From an uncultured Cellulomonadaceae bacterium (GTDB lineage Bacteria > Actinomycetota > Actinomycetes > Actinomycetales > Cellulomonadaceae), in assembly GCA_947495165.1 (NCBI GenBank), contig CANLXM010000001.1, forward strand, positions 124,001-188,000: a DNA stretch of 64,000 nucleotides, written 5' to 3'. The translations under genes and the position numbers were made by a program. Of this stretch, positions 17,017 through 27,699 are shown piece by piece (positions within the stretch are counted from its first letter, which is position 1; each line of letters begins with the position of its first letter). Below the pieces are notes generated by a model. The model was given only the letters and a program-made list of their open reading frames with translations, was not told where the DNA came from and searched no databases.

Positions 17017-18738
17017 TCAGCGGCGCCCGTTGCGCACGGTCACGTCGAGCGACGTCTCGACGCTGCGTCCGCCCGTGCTGGTCGCCGTGACGGTCAGGTC
17101 GTACGACCCGTCGCGCAGCTCGCGGGTGTCCAGGACCAGCCGCGGCCGTTCGCCCGCGGTCCGGTTGTGGCGGCCGCGCGTGTTGTCCGCGACAACCTTG
17201 CCGTCGCGGCTCAGCGCGATCACCGTGCGCGCGGTGTCGCCGCCGACGCGGGCGGTGATCGTCTCCCGGCCCCGGAGCCGCTCGCCGTCGTCCACCGAGA
17301 CCTTCTCGATGACGGGAGTGCCCGGCGCGGGAGCGTCGGGGTCGAGCCCGAGCGCGTCGCGCATGGTGAAGAAGAGGTCCACCTGGTCGGACAGGCCGAC
17401 GACGTTCGCCGCACGGGGACCGTAGGCGGCGACCCGCACCTGGGAGCCGGTGTGTGCCTGGGAGCCCCCGGCGTCGGAAGTGCCGTAGGCGACGGTCATG
17501 TTCTTCCCGTCGGCGGTCACGAGAGTCCGCGTGAGCCCAGGGGTCGAGGTGCCGGCGCCGACGATCTGGCTGGTGTGCGCGTGGTCTGCGGTGACGATGA
17601 CCAGAGTGTCGCCGTCTTTCTCAGCGAACTCGAGCGCCACCTGGACGGCCTCGTCCAGGTCCACGGTCTCGCCGATCTGGCCGCACGGGTTCGCGGCGTG
17701 GTCCTGCTTGTCGATGCTCGCGCCCTCGACCTGGAGGAAGAACCCCTTCTTCGCGCGGCGGGAGTCGAGGAGATCGATCGCGGTGGACGTGAGCTGCGCG
17801 AGGTCAGGCGTGGCGTCCGTGCGCTGGGGGTTCTCCTCGCAACGCACGGCCGGCTCCTTGGCGCCACCCTGCGTGGCGACGGGACCGACCCAGCGGGTGG
17901 GCAGGTTGCCGCGTGCGAAGAGCCCGAGCACCGGCCGCTCCTGGTCCGCCGTGCGCACGGCGGCGAGCTGGTCGCTGTCGGTGACGACCTGGAACCCGCG
18001 CTCCTTGGCCTGCGCCAGGAGCGTCCGCCCCTCCCACGGCCCCGCGGTGGCCTTCTCGTCGAACGATGCGGCACCGCCGCCGAGGGTGACGTCGGCGCGC
18101 GTCTCGAGCAGCTGCTCGGTGATAGACCCAGGGCCGCCGTTCTCGAGGGCGTCCTCCGGGCAGCGTGCCGTCGTCGACGACGGCGCGTAGCAGCCGCGCT
18201 GGCTGACGTGGGCGCCGAGCACGGCGGGGGTCGCGTCCTGGATCTCGGCGGTGCTGACGTTGCCGGTGCGCAGGCCGTTCGCGCGGGCGATCTCGAGGAT
18301 GGAGCGCTGGTCGACGTCGGCGACGTCGACCGAGATGGCGCCGTTGTAGGTCTTGGTCCCGGTCGCCCAGGCGGTGGCCGACGACGCGGAGTCCGCGACG
18401 TAGTTCGGCTTGCCGTCGCTCTTGTCCAGCGCGTACGTGGTGAGCTGACCGGTCAGTGGCAAGGCGTCGATGCCGGGGAACGCGCCAGCCGCGCCGTGGG
18501 CGTAGTTGCGGGCGATCGTGATCTCGGAGTCGCCCATCCCGTCGCCGATGAGCAGGATGACGTTCCGGGCCTTGCCGCTCTTGATCTCCTCGCGCACCGC
18601 GGCCGTCTGGTCGCCGTCGAGGCGTGCGCCGTCACCGTGGTCCGTGAGGTTCCCTGCGACAGCCGCGACGGCCGCCGTCGTGGTGAGCATCCCTGCCAGT
18701 GCCAACGCGGCCAAGGGCCGCATCCTCCGTGCAGTCAT
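17017..18738 (-). CDS. phoA: Secreted alkaline phosphatase (PhoA family)
   Basis: A 573-residue phosphomonoesterase that would release phosphate from organic phosphates outside the cell. ATG 18738 follows GGAGGACAG and gives a signal peptide (basic MTARRMRP, hydrophobic to about residue 28). Metal and nucleophile motifs include [11 protein letters not shown], the catalytic serine in [26 protein letters not shown] and [11 protein letters not shown]-terminal ~100-residue beta-rich extension after the catalytic domain looks like an immunoglobulin-like fold. E. coli PhoA is ~470 residues, so the extension is extra. It is a single-gene unit. Confidence 0.93.
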   Translation of the reverse strand: MTARRMRPLAALALAGMLTTTAAVAAVAGNLTDHGDGARLDGDQTAAVREEIKSGKARNVILLIGDGMGDSEITIARNYAHGAAGAFPGIDALPLTGQLTTYALDKSDGKPNYVADSASSATAWATGTKTYNGAISVDVADVDQRSILEIARANGLRTGNVSTAEIQDATPAVLGAHVSQRGCYAPSSTTARCPEDALENGGPGSITEQLLETRADVTLGGGAASFDEKATAGPWEGRTLLAQAKERGFQVVTDSDQLAAVRTADQERPVLGLFARGNLPTRWVGPVATQGGAKEPAVRCEENPQRTDATPDLAQLTSTAIDLLDSRRAKKGFFLQVEGASIDKQDHAANPCGQIGETVDLDEAVQVALEFAEKDGDTLVIVTADHAHTSQIVGAGTSTPGLTRTLVTADGKNMTVAYGTSDAGGSQAHTGSQVRVAAYGPRAANVVGLSDQVDLFFTMRDALGLDPDAPAPGTPVIEKVSVDDGERLRGRETITARVGGDTARTVIALSRDGKVVADNTRGRHNRTAGERPRLVLDTRELRDGSYDLTVTATSTGGRSVETSLDVTVRNGRR

Positions 18739-18891
18739 CTGTCCTCCAACGTGAGTCCGGTCGCCCCTCGGTCGGGGCCAGGACGAGCACATCGCCCTGA
18801 CGTGGCCGTGGCGTTATCGGCGGATGAGGAGCGGACGAACGTCGCGATACGGACAGTGTCCGGCGGCAACGTCGCGTGCACGTCCGGAGGG

Positions 18892-20523
18892 TCAGAACCG
18901 GAACGCCGCCACGCGGGTCTGCAGGTCGGCGGACAGCTGCGCGAGCTCGCCGGTCGCCTCGCCCATCTGGCCCAGGACGTCGCTCGCCGCGGTCGCCGAC
19001 GTCGCCACGCCCGTGATGCTGGTGGCGATGCGCCCCGAGCCGTGCGCGGCGTCGGACACCCCGCGTGCCATCTCGTTCGTGGTCGCGGTCTGCTCCTCGA
19101 CCGCCGCGGCGATCGTCGTCTGGTAGTCGTCGATCTGTGCGATCACGGCGCTGATCTGGTCGATCGCGTCGACGACCTCGCTCGTCTGGGTCTGGTTCGC
19201 AGCGATCCGACCGGCGATGTCCTCGGCGGCCCGTGCGGACTCCCGGGCGAGGTCCTTGACCTCGGAGGCCACCACGGCGAAGCCCTTGCCGGCCTCGCCG
19301 GCGCGCGCGGCCTCGATCGTGGCGTTGAGCGCGAGCAGGTTGGTCTGCTCCGCGATCGAGGTGATGGCCTTGACGACGACCCCGATCTCCTCGGCGCTCC
19401 TGCCGAGCTCGGTCACCGAGGCCGCTGCGGTGCTGGAGCGCTGCACGGCGTCGGCGGCGATCTTGGCAGCCTGCGCCGCGTTCTGGGCGATCTCGCGGAT
19501 CGACGCGCCCATCTGGTCCGCGCCGGCGGCGACGGTCTGGACGTTGCGGGAGACCTCGTCCGCGGCCGCTGCGGCCGCGCCCGCCTGGTCGGAGGTGTCG
19601 CCCGAGCTCGCCGCGACCTGACGCGTCGAGGCCGAGAGCTCCTCCGAGGCCGCGGCGACGGTTCCTGAGGCCGACGCGACGGCGGCGAGGGTCTCGCGGA
19701 GGGACGCCTGCGCCCCGGCGAGGGACCGCGCCATCTGGGCGATCTCGTCCGAGCCGTCGACGGCGGCCGTCGCGGTGAGGTCGCCGGTCGCCATCGAGTC
19801 CAGGGCGCGGGCGACCTCCTGGACGGGACGCACGATCGACCGGGTCAGGGCCACCGCGAGCACGACGAGCGCGACGAGGGTGAGGACGCCGCCGCTCGCC
19901 ACGAGCGTCGCCGAGAGCGAGCCCGCAGCCTCGCGGTCGGCGGCGATGGCGCTCGTGCGCTCGGTGACGGAGGCCTCGACGGCGTCGGCGACGTCGTTGA
20001 CCTCGCCGTAGCTCGAGCTCGACGCCCCGTCGTTGATGGAACCGAGCGCCTCGGCGAACCCCTCGGGAGTGTCGGCGCTCATCGCGGCCACGATCGCGTC
20101 GTCGGCCGCGAAGAAGGCGTCCCAGCTCGCCCGGAGGGAGGAGAGCGCGGCGGCCTCGTCGCTGTCGAAGCCGCCCGTGTCGAGCGCGTCGAGCCAGGCG
20201 TACACGGCGTCCTTCGTCTCGAGCAGGCCCGCCCGGTTGAACCCGTCGGGACCGAGGGCTGCCTCGGGTCCGTCGACCATGGCGTCGGCGAGGACCAGGC
20301 CCTGCCAGCCCGAGGCGTCGGCCATCTGGAACCGGATCTCCTCGGCGACCTTGAGCTGCTGCTCGGCGACCTTGAGGTTGTCGCCGTGCCCGCGCTCGAC
20401 CGCGCCGAGGACGAGGCCCGACGCCGCCGTGGCGACGAAGAGCAGGCCGATGAGGGCGAAGGAGGCGGCGAGGCGTCGTCCGACGCTCGCGTGGCGAAGC
20501 ATGGCCATCATGGTGGTGCTCAC
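18892..20523 (-). CDS. Methyl-accepting chemotaxis protein
   Basis: A ~543-residue chemoreceptor. An N-terminal membrane helix (~15-37), a four-helix-bundle ligand domain and a second helix (~195-217) are followed by a HAMP domain. The long cytoplasmic coiled-coil signalling domain has the conserved hairpin tip [19 protein letters not shown]. The ligand is unknown. GTG 20523 ([11 protein letters not shown]) is a likely start, but ATG 20511 or 20502 is possible because no strong ribosome site decides. No che genes are adjacent, though the receptor implies motility elsewhere in the genome. Confidence 0.93.
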   Translation of the reverse strand: MSTTMMAMLRHASVGRRLAASFALIGLLFVATAASGLVLGAVERGHGDNLKVAEQQLKVAEEIRFQMADASGWQGLVLADAMVDGPEAALGPDGFNRAGLLETKDAVYAWLDALDTGGFDSDEAAALSSLRASWDAFFAADDAIVAAMSADTPEGFAEALGSINDGASSSSYGEVNDVADAVEASVTERTSAIAADREAAGSLSATLVASGGVLTLVALVVLAVALTRSIVRPVQEVARALDSMATGDLTATAAVDGSDEIAQMARSLAGAQASLRETLAAVASASGTVAAASEELSASTRQVAASSGDTSDQAGAAAAAADEVSRNVQTVAAGADQMGASIREIAQNAAQAAKIAADAVQRSSTAAASVTELGRSAEEIGVVVKAITSIAEQTNLLALNATIEAARAGEAGKGFAVVASEVKDLARESARAAEDIAGRIAANQTQTSEVVDAIDQISAVIAQIDDYQTTIAAAVEEQTATTNEMARGVSDAAHGSGRIATSITGVATSATAASDVLGQMGEATGELAQLSADLQTRVAAFRF

Positions 20524-20779
20524 TTTCGATCCACGATCGGGCGCGCTGCGTGGCCCCCCGCGGAGCCCGATGCTCGTGCCTGCCCTATCGGTCGTCGAGG
20601 CGGGATCCGCAGCACTTCCGTGGAGATCACCCTGCCCGCCCGCCGAGGCTGCGCGTCGCGGTGCCCTAGCATCCGAGGATGACGCGACGTCGCCGGCTTC
20701 TCGGCGGGGCAGCGGCCGCGCTGCGGCATCGGCGCGAGACGCGGTTGCCGCGCTCTCGCGCCCGCACCACGATGGACCG

Positions 20780-21730
20780 ATGACCACGATCTTCGCGTTG
20801 CCGGCCAGCACGGACGTCTTCGAGCTCGGCGAGGGCCCGTTCTGGGACGCCGACCGTGACCGCCTGCTGTGGGTCGACATCCCCTCGGGCACAGTGCACG
20901 CCGGGCGCGTCCAGCTCGGCACGCTGACCCCGGACGGCACGTCGCTGACGGGGACGGTGGACACCGCCCGCGTGACGATCGCGACGGACGAGACGCATGC
21001 GATCGGCGAGTTTGCGACGCTCGTCGTGCCCGACGCCGACGGCCGGCTTCTCGTCGGTGCGAGGTCCGGGCTCGTCGTCCTCGAGCCGGACGGGACGGTG
21101 CGACCGGCTGTGGACCTGCTCGACCCGGACGCCGAGCGGCGCCTCAACGACGGCGCTTGCGACCCGGCGGGTCGGATGCTCGTCGGCACGCTCGCGCTGG
21201 ACGGACCCACGGGTTCGGAGGTGCTCGTCCGCCTCGAGGACGACGGGACGCTCACGACGCTCGACGACGACCTCCAGCTCTCGAACGGCCTGGCCTGGAC
21301 CCCGGACGGCACCTTCTACTCGGCGGACACCGAGGCTGACGTGATCCGGGCGCGGTCGTACGACGCCGAGACCGGTGAGGTCGGCCCTCGTCGCGAGGTC
21401 GTGCGGTTCGACGACGGCAAGCCGGACGGTCTCTGCCTCGACACCGACGGCAACCTCTGGGTCGCGCTCTACGGCACGGGCGAGGTGCGGTGCGTCAGCC
21501 CGCAGGGCGAGGTGCTGCACACCGTGGTCACGGGTATCCCCGCGACCACGTCCGTCGCGTTCGTGGGGCCGGACCTCGACGTCCTGGTCATCACGACCGG
21601 GCGCGAAGGGCTGGACGACGACGATCGTGACGCGCTGCCCGACGCGGGCCGCCTCTTCGTCGCGCCCGTCGGCGCGGAGCTCGGCCTGCGCGGGGCCGCG
21701 GTCCCGCTGTGGAACGGTCGCGGCGTCTGA
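20780..21730 (+). CDS. SMP-30/gluconolactonase/LRE family protein
   Basis: A 316-residue six-bladed beta-propeller protein of the SMP-30/regucalcin group, which are usually sugar lactonases. Landmarks are [19 protein letters not shown] at the start with the metal-binding Glu, [17 protein letters not shown] in the middle, [18 protein letters not shown] and [17 protein letters not shown]. The candidate metal ligands Glu, Asn and Asp are all present. It starts at ATG 20780 with no strong ribosome site and has no signal peptide. No sugar operon flanks it, so the lactone is not predictable; the gene behind it is convergent. Confidence 0.9.
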   Translation: MTTIFALPASTDVFELGEGPFWDADRDRLLWVDIPSGTVHAGRVQLGTLTPDGTSLTGTVDTARVTIATDETHAIGEFATLVVPDADGRLLVGARSGLVVLEPDGTVRPAVDLLDPDAERRLNDGACDPAGRMLVGTLALDGPTGSEVLVRLEDDGTLTTLDDDLQLSNGLAWTPDGTFYSADTEADVIRARSYDAETGEVGPRREVVRFDDGKPDGLCLDTDGNLWVALYGTGEVRCVSPQGEVLHTVVTGIPATTSVAFVGPDLDVLVITTGREGLDDDDRDALPDAGRLFVAPVGAELGLRGAAVPLWNGRGV

Positions 21731-21748
21731 GCCGGGCCGAGAGCGCGG

Positions 21749-23320
21749 CTACACCGCGACGATCAGCTGGACCAGCAGGATCTTCACGATGATGCCGAGG
21801 GCGAAGGTCGCGGCGTAGCCGGACTCGACGCGCTCGTCGACGACGCGCTCGCCGGCGTACGCGAGGATCGCGGGCTGGCCCAGCATCCCCGCGAACGCTC
21901 CTGACGCCCGAGGCGCGCTCACGCCGATGCGTCGCGCCGTCCACAGCAGCACGAGCGCGGACACGCCCACGACGGCCACAGCCGTGAGGACTACCGTGAG
22001 CCCGGTGAGCGTCCACGCCTGGGCGACGAAGTCCTGACCGGAGGCGAGCCCGACCGCTGCGAGGAAGAACAGCAGGCCCAGCTGGCGGATCGTCAGGTTC
22101 GCGGCGTGCGGCATACCCCACACCACAGGCCCCGTGCGCTCGAGACCGCCGAGCAGCATGCCGACGAGCAGCGGGCCGGCGGCCGCGCCGAGCGCGAAGC
22201 TCGAGCCGCCGGGCAACGGGATCGTCACGAGACCCAGCGCCAGCCCGAGCGCCATGCCGATGCCCACGGTGAGCGCGTCGATCTCGGACACGCGGCGCTC
22301 GGAGTCGCCCAGGAACCGCGACACGGCCGTGAGCTCGTCGCGGGGGACGACGGCGAGCACACGGTCGCCGAGCTCGAGCGTGAGGTCGTCGGCGCCCAGC
22401 AGGTCCAGGTCGCCGCGACGCACGCGCGTGATGACTCCCCCGAACCGCCCGGGGAAGTCGAGCTCGGCGACGGTGCGGCCGGCCACGCGCCGGCTGGAGA
22501 CGACGAAGCGCCGGAAGTCCACCACGGTGCGGTTGTGCGCCAGGTGGTCGTCGAGCAGCTCACCGAGGCTCGCGACGGCCGCGTGCACGTCGTCGTGCGG
22601 GCCGACGACGACGACCTGGTCGCCCGGCTGCAGCGTCTCGTCGGGGGAGATGACGCGCGTGCGCCCGTCTCGCGAGAGGTAGGACAGCCGGATCTTCTGG
22701 CCGAATCCCGGCACGTCCTGCAGCCGCACCTGGCGGTCGACCTGAGCCGTCACGGCCTCGAGGCCCAGCCCGGCGGCGGGCCGCGGGTCTCGCCCGGCCG
22801 GCCAGCGTCTTCCGACGACGGCCGAGACGACGAGGATCGACACGACGACGGCGACGGGGTAGCCGAGCGAGTAGCCGACGGCGGGCTCGGAGCTGCCCGC
22901 CGCGACCTGCGCTGCGGCGAGCGCCGGTGTGGACGTGAGGGCGCCGGTGTAGGTGCCTGCGGTCAGGGCGGGGCTCAGCTCGAAGACCTTGCCGAGCGCG
23001 ATCGCGACCGCCGCCGAGACCAGGATCGCGAGGACCGTGGCTCCCATGAGCGGGAGCTGACGCCGCAGGTCGCGGAAGAAGGTGCTGCCGGCCGCGAGGC
23101 CGACGGTGTACACGAACAGCGCGAGCCCGAGCGACTGCAGGAGGGCGAGGTTCTCGCCCAGGCGCGCATCCGCCGCACCGACCGCGAGGCCGACGAACAG
23201 CGCGCCCGACGCGCCGAACCGCAGGGGTCCGAAGGGAACGGCGCCGAGGGCCGTCCCGAGGGCGACGACCACGAAGATGGTGAGGAGGGGGGACGACGCG
23301 AGGACGTCGAGGATGGCCAC
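21749..23320 (-). CDS. AAEX-family transporter (aspartate:alanine exchanger-like)
   Basis: A 523-residue membrane carrier. The layout is the aspartate-alanine exchanger duplication: about five helices (residues 1-175), two central TrkA-C (RCK_C) regulatory domains (about 205-285 and 290-365), and another five helices with GAAAGPLLVGMLLGGLERTG. Homologues exchange aspartate for alanine or carry other dicarboxylates; others such as YidE and YbjL have unknown substrates. No aspartate decarboxylase is adjacent, so the substrate is open. The start ATG is at 23320. It is convergent with the SMP-30 gene. Confidence 0.88.
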   Translation of the reverse strand: MAILDVLASSPLLTIFVVVALGTALGAVPFGPLRFGASGALFVGLAVGAADARLGENLALLQSLGLALFVYTVGLAAGSTFFRDLRRQLPLMGATVLAILVSAAVAIALGKVFELSPALTAGTYTGALTSTPALAAAQVAAGSSEPAVGYSLGYPVAVVVSILVVSAVVGRRWPAGRDPRPAAGLGLEAVTAQVDRQVRLQDVPGFGQKIRLSYLSRDGRTRVISPDETLQPGDQVVVVGPHDDVHAAVASLGELLDDHLAHNRTVVDFRRFVVSSRRVAGRTVAELDFPGRFGGVITRVRRGDLDLLGADDLTLELGDRVLAVVPRDELTAVSRFLGDSERRVSEIDALTVGIGMALGLALGLVTIPLPGGSSFALGAAAGPLLVGMLLGGLERTGPVVWGMPHAANLTIRQLGLLFFLAAVGLASGQDFVAQAWTLTGLTVVLTAVAVVGVSALVLLWTARRIGVSAPRASGAFAGMLGQPAILAYAGERVVDERVESGYAATFALGIIVKILLVQLIVAV

Positions 23321-23475
23321 GTCAGGCTCCTGGGATCGGCTTGTTCTCTCAACTTAGGCGATGGCTGTCGGGACCTGTCCGGTGTGAGGGGTTCTGCGGG
23401 TGAAATCGTGAGCGAACCGACAGTTTTGTCGCGGATGTACTGGTGGCGGTGGTGACCCGGTGTCACGATCGAGGG

Positions 23476-24279
23476 ATGACCACCCTCGAGCTGCGATCAG
23501 CGAGCCCTGCCTCGCTGCCGGTCGGCTCGGGCTGGCTCCCGAGCCGCCACGGTGCGTGGGCCCTGCTCGTGGTCCCGCTCGTCGTCGGCGTGGCGATCGC
23601 CGGCTGGCATCCCGTGCACGGCCCGCTCGCGCTCGCGTGGACCGCCGGCTTCCTCGCTTTCGAGGCGGCCCGGGGCTGGCTGGCCACGCCACGCTCGGGC
23701 CGGGTGGTCGCACCCGTGCTCACCTATACGGTGCTCGCGGGGGCGGCGGGTGGCGTCGTGCTCGCGCACGATCCGTCGCTCGCGCTGTGGCTGGCCGTCT
23801 TCTTCCCGCTCGTGGCGCTGAGCCTGGGTGCTGTCGCCCGGGGTCGCGCGGGCAGCGTCGTCGACGAGGGCGCTGCCGTGCTCGCGGCGGGGCTCGTGCT
23901 GCCCGCCGCCTATGACGCAGGCTCGGCCGGCAGGCTGGTGGCGATGGACGCGACGGGCACGACCGTCTGGGTCGCGTTCGCGGTCGTGCTCGCCTACTCC
24001 TTCGGTGCGGTGCTCTATGCGTCGACGATGCTCGCGGAGCGAGGACCGCGGCTCTACGCGGCGTCCGTCGGGTTCCACGCGGTGGCTCTCGTGCTCATGC
24101 GCGTCGTCGCGATGTCGACCCGGGCCCTCCACCCGGTGAGCCTGGTGCTGCTGTTCGGCGCGCTCGTGATGCGTGCGGCCGTGCTCCCGCGGCGCGGCGC
24201 CACGCCGGCACAGGTCGCGATGAGCGAAGCGGGGGCCGCGCTCGCGGTCGCAGCGGTTCTGCTGCTGCAGACCACGTGA
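23476..24279 (+). CDS. YwiC-like membrane protein (copy 1)
   Basis: A 267-residue polytopic protein with about eight helices. ATG 23476 follows GAGGG. The N-terminal signature GWLPSRHGAWALLVVPLVVGV is that of YwiC-like proteins, which are uncharacterised. A paralogue lies at 34621-35460 with the same GAWAxLVVPLVVGVA block, and both have the later AYxxGxVLY-type helix. It is a single gene, divergent from the AAEX transporter. In Bacillus, ywiC lies near the nar/fnr genes, so a role in anaerobic nitrogen metabolism has been guessed; nothing here tests that. Confidence 0.86.
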   Translation: MTTLELRSASPASLPVGSGWLPSRHGAWALLVVPLVVGVAIAGWHPVHGPLALAWTAGFLAFEAARGWLATPRSGRVVAPVLTYTVLAGAAGGVVLAHDPSLALWLAVFFPLVALSLGAVARGRAGSVVDEGAAVLAAGLVLPAAYDAGSAGRLVAMDATGTTVWVAFAVVLAYSFGAVLYASTMLAERGPRLYAASVGFHAVALVLMRVVAMSTRALHPVSLVLLFGALVMRAAVLPRRGATPAQVAMSEAGAALAVAAVLLLQTT

Positions 24280-24310
24280 TCGTCCGGACCGGGGTCAGCC
24301 GCGCCGAGCG

Positions 24311-24754
24311 TCAGGCGGCGAGGGCGATGTCCGTCCGGTCGGCGTCGGCGAGCGCAGCGGCCTCGGCGGCGATGGTCTCGGCCTTGACGGCGTCGGGCTG
24401 GGTGCCACCGGCCCGGGCGGCGTCGTCGTCGGGCAGCGCGACCTCCGCGGTGAGCTCGAGGGGAACCGCGGCGTCGAAGGACACCACGGCTCCCGCGGTG
24501 CGCCGGGCGCGGACGATCGCGAGCACGCCGTAGGTGCCGATCACGACCCAGATCGCGTTGACGACGGCGGACGGCACCGCGCCGTAGAGGGTCGCGGAGA
24601 TCCCCATGAGCGCAGCCCCACCCAGCGTGAGCCCTTGGTAGAGCAGGGTGTCCGGGCTGATCCGCTTGGCCGTGAGGCCGCCGTAGGCGACCAGGCCTGA
24701 GAGAGCTCCGGCCCAGCCGGTGACGGCGGCGAGAAGCTCGGGTGCGGCGAACAT
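24311..24754 (-). CDS. CBU_0592-type small membrane protein
   Basis: A 147-residue protein from ATG 24754. Three hydrophobic helices fall in the first ~85 residues with the pattern ISPDTLLYQGLTLGGA and YGAVPSAVVNAIWVVIG, matching the CBU_0592 family of uncharacterised membrane proteins. The family is typically ~80-90 residues. The extra ~55-residue tail here is Ala/Asp/Glu-rich and probably cytoplasmic. It is a single-gene unit, convergent with YwiC copy 1. No function can be assigned. Confidence 0.75.
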   Translation of the reverse strand: MFAAPELLAAVTGWAGALSGLVAYGGLTAKRISPDTLLYQGLTLGGAALMGISATLYGAVPSAVVNAIWVVIGTYGVLAIVRARRTAGAVVSFDAAVPLELTAEVALPDDDAARAGGTQPDAVKAETIAAEAAALADADRTDIALAA

Positions 24755-25048
24755 CGTGATCTGCTCCGAAAAGGGGTTCTGAGTGGGCTGCGCCAAGGAG
24801 GAACGGCTCCATGGTGAACCCTGTCCGGGGTTTAGCACAATAGAACAACTCTGTAGCCGGCGTTCAGTTCCGCTTCATGGTTGAAGGCCGGTTCAGGCTT
24901 GGTCGTGAGGCGACGATGACTGTCCCTCGCCGCGCGTTATCGCACCAGATCTTGAACATGATGACACCGACGCCCAAGGCGTCGCGATCCTCGCCGCGCG
25001 GACCGTCGCGCGCGGCGCGATGATGGAACAGTCGAGCGAGGAGGGACC

Positions 25049-25561
25049 ATGGCCGACGCCCTGCACGTGGTGGTCGACGGCGAGCACGTCCGCCGGTCCT
25101 TCGGCATGCTCACGAGCTTCATCCTCGCGCCCGACATGATGCCGTCGCTCCTGGGGGACTTCGCCGCCGAACCGGTCGAGGAGCGCCTGTGCCTCCTGGC
25201 CTCGAGCCGGACCATCTGGCACATCTTCGCCCAGGACGCCGCGACGGTCGCAGCGTACCCGTCGTTCGAGGACGCGCTCACCCAGACGCGCGACCAGGCC
25301 GACGCCGACTACGCCGTCGTCCTGCCCGACGCCGTGACGATGGCGCGCGCGCTCGACGAGGCGCTGGCGCTGCGCGGTTCGAGCCAGCTCCCGCCGGTGC
25401 TCGTCGACCAGATCGGGGCCGACCCTGCCCCGGGGATGGGCGCGTTGGGCTACTACCTGCGCGCCGCGAGCCTGGCGCTCTGCGCGTGCGCCGTGGCACG
25501 CCGGTGCGAGGTCGGGACGCTCCTGTCCGCCGTCGGGCAGCGGCTCGCCCTCGCTACCTGA
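25049..25561 (+). CDS. Conserved hypothetical protein
   Basis: A 170-residue soluble protein from ATG 25049 behind GAGGAGGGACC, a strong ribosome site. No domain is recognised. It is Ala/Leu-rich, mixed alpha-helical in pattern, with HVVVDGEHVRRSFGML at the start, a helical middle (DALTQTRDQADAD) and three Cys near the C-terminus (ALCACAVARRCEVG). Codon usage matches its neighbours, so it is likely a real gene. The 294 bases upstream hold no other gene. It is convergent with the OYE gene. Confidence 0.6.
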   Translation: MADALHVVVDGEHVRRSFGMLTSFILAPDMMPSLLGDFAAEPVEERLCLLASSRTIWHIFAQDAATVAAYPSFEDALTQTRDQADADYAVVLPDAVTMARALDEALALRGSSQLPPVLVDQIGADPAPGMGALGYYLRAASLALCACAVARRCEVGTLLSAVGQRLALAT

Positions 25562-25585
25562 CGGACAGACAGGCCCGGCCTCAGC

Positions 25586-26680
25586 TCACGCGGACAGCCG
25601 CGCCTCGTCGATCGTCGGGTAGTCGATGTAGCCCTCGGGGCCGGGCGCGTAGACGGTCGCCTGGTCCACCGCGTTGAGCGGGTGGCCCTCGCGCCAGCGG
25701 CGCACGAGGTCGGGGTTGGCCAGCACGGGCCGGCCGACGGCGACGGCGTCTCCGTGCCCGGCGGCCAGGAGCGCGGCGGCCTCGTCCTTGGTGGTCACGA
25801 CGCCGAAGCCGGAGTTCACGATGACGGCGCCGCCGAACCGGGCCCGCAGGTCTGCGACGAGCGGGCCGGCCGGCTCCCGGTGCAGGACGCTCAGGTAGGC
25901 GAGCCCGAGCGGCGCGAGCTGGTCGACGAGCGTCCCGTACGTCGCGGCGACGTCGGCGTCGTCCGTCTCGAGGGCGTCCTGGATGTTGTGCGCGGGCGAG
26001 ATCCGCAGCCCGACGCGGTCCGCGCCGATCGCCTGCGCCACGGCGGTCACGACCTCGACGACGAGCCGCGCGCGGTTCTCGGGCGAGCCGCCGTAGCCGT
26101 CCCCGCGCACGTTCGCGGCGGGCGACAGGAACTCGTGCAGCAGGTAGCCGTTGGCACTGTGGATCTCGACGCCGTCGAACCCGGCGACCTCGACGGCGTC
26201 GCGCGAGGCGGTGACGAACGCGTCGACCACGCCGCGCACCCCGTCGGGCGAGAGCGCCTCGGGCACCGGGTAGGCGACCTTGCCGGCGGGGCCGTGCGTC
26301 TCGCCCTGGATCGCGATCGCGCTCGGGCCGACGACGGTGCGGCCACCGTTGATGTCCGGGTGGCTCACGCGCCCCGCGTGCATCACCTGCGCGACGATCT
26401 GCCCGCCCTCGGCGTGCACGGCGTCGGTCACGCGGCGCCACCCGGCGAGCTGCTCGGCCTCGACGAGGCCGGGCTGACCCACGAATCCCTGGCCCTCGTG
26501 CGCGGGGTAGGTGCCCTCGCTCACGATCAGCCCGACGCTTGCGCGCTGGCGGTAGTGCTCGACGACGATGTCGCCCGGGACCCCGGCCGCGCCGGACCGC
26601 ATGCGGGTCAGGGGGGCCATGACGATCCGGTTGGCGAGCGTGAGGGCGCCGAAGGTCGCGGGGCTGAACAGGTCGGTCAT
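25586..26680 (-). CDS. Alkene reductase, Old Yellow Enzyme family (NemA-like)
   Basis: A 364-residue FMN-dependent TIM-barrel oxidoreductase that reduces activated C=C bonds of enones, or nitro esters. Landmarks are LFSPATFGALTLANRIVMAPLTRMR at the N-terminus, QVMHAGRVSHP, the block EIHSANGYLLHEFLSP, SPENRARLV and the C-terminal GRPVLANPDLVRR. No signal peptide or extra domain is present. It is divergent from a LysR regulator with a 113-bp shared promoter region, the usual layout for regulated OYE genes; control of this gene by that regulator is inferred. Confidence 0.92.
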   Translation of the reverse strand: MTDLFSPATFGALTLANRIVMAPLTRMRSGAAGVPGDIVVEHYRQRASVGLIVSEGTYPAHEGQGFVGQPGLVEAEQLAGWRRVTDAVHAEGGQIVAQVMHAGRVSHPDINGGRTVVGPSAIAIQGETHGPAGKVAYPVPEALSPDGVRGVVDAFVTASRDAVEVAGFDGVEIHSANGYLLHEFLSPAANVRGDGYGGSPENRARLVVEVVTAVAQAIGADRVGLRISPAHNIQDALETDDADVAATYGTLVDQLAPLGLAYLSVLHREPAGPLVADLRARFGGAVIVNSGFGVVTTKDEAAALLAAGHGDAVAVGRPVLANPDLVRRWREGHPLNAVDQATVYAPGPEGYIDYPTIDEARLSA

Positions 26681-26793
26681 GGGGAGGTCCGTCTCGTCGC
26701 AGGTCGGGTGGTCCGGCCACGACGGTGGGGCCGGTCGGTAGAACCAGAGGGTGAGGCAGATCCTTCCCGCAGCGGACCACTAGTCTTGCGGCC

Positions 26794-27699
26794 ATGGCCA
26801 TCGACCCCCGGCGACTCGCGTACCTGCTCGCCGTGCACCGGTCCGGGGGCGTCCTGGCCGCGGCGGACATGCTCAAGGTCACGCCGTCCGCGGTGTCCCA
26901 GCAGATCGCGCGCCTCGAGGCGGAGGAGGGCGTGCAGGTCCTCGACCGCGGGCCGCGAGGAGTCACGCTGACCCCGGTGGGGCGCATGCTGGCCGAGGCT
27001 GCGGAGCGCATCGAGGCGGAGCTGGTGGCCGCGAAGAAGCAGATCACCGCGCTCGACGACGACATCGCCGGCCCCGTCGCGATCGGCGCCTTCCCGACCG
27101 TGATCATCGGGATCCTCGTGCCAGCCCTCGCGCTGCTCAAGGAGGCGCACCCCGGCATCGAGGTCGAGGTCGTCGAGCACGAGGAGCAGGAGGCCATGCG
27201 CGCGCTGCGCGCCGGGGACCTCGACATCGCGCTGCACGAGATCGACGCGGACACCGAGCACGCCCCGCCGCGCGGCCAGCGGGACGTCCCGCTCCTGGAC
27301 GAGCCCTGGCGGCTCGTCACCCCCTCGACGATGCCGGTCCCCGCGACGCTGCACGACGTCGCCGACGCCACCTGGATCGCGGCCGACCCCGACACCGCGG
27401 CCGCGCGCGCGGCCCGGCGCATGGCGGAGACCTTCCGCATCACCATGCGCGAGCGGCACTACTTCTACGACTTCGGCGTCGCGCTGTCTCTGGTGGCGGC
27501 AGGCGAGGGCGTCGCGCTGCTTCCCGCGCTCGCCCTGCAGCACGGCGTGCCCGACGGCGTCCAGGTGGTGCCCCTCCCGGGGCTCGGCGCCCGCCGGATC
27601 ATGGCGCGCCACCGCCAGACCAAGCACGAGCCGCGCCCCGCGGTGTCCGCGGTGCTCGACGCGCTCGCCCAGGCGACCTCCGCGCTCGAGCTCGGATGA
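26794..27699 (+). CDS. LysR-family transcriptional regulator
   Basis: A 301-residue regulator. The N-terminal winged helix (about 5-65) has the LysR pattern GGVLAAADMLKVTPSAVSQQIARLE and RGVTLTPVGRMLAEAAERI. The effector domain (about 90-290) has the two-subdomain periplasmic-binding fold. It faces the OYE reductase gene and probably controls it, most LysR proteins acting on a divergent neighbour and on themselves. The effector is unknown. Its TGA overlaps the ATG of the following membrane gene (ATGA), so the two are translationally coupled. Confidence 0.92.
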   Translation: MAIDPRRLAYLLAVHRSGGVLAAADMLKVTPSAVSQQIARLEAEEGVQVLDRGPRGVTLTPVGRMLAEAAERIEAELVAAKKQITALDDDIAGPVAIGAFPTVIIGILVPALALLKEAHPGIEVEVVEHEEQEAMRALRAGDLDIALHEIDADTEHAPPRGQRDVPLLDEPWRLVTPSTMPVPATLHDVADATWIAADPDTAAARAARRMAETFRITMRERHYFYDFGVALSLVAAGEGVALLPALALQHGVPDGVQVVPLPGLGARRIMARHRQTKHEPRPAVSAVLDALAQATSALELG

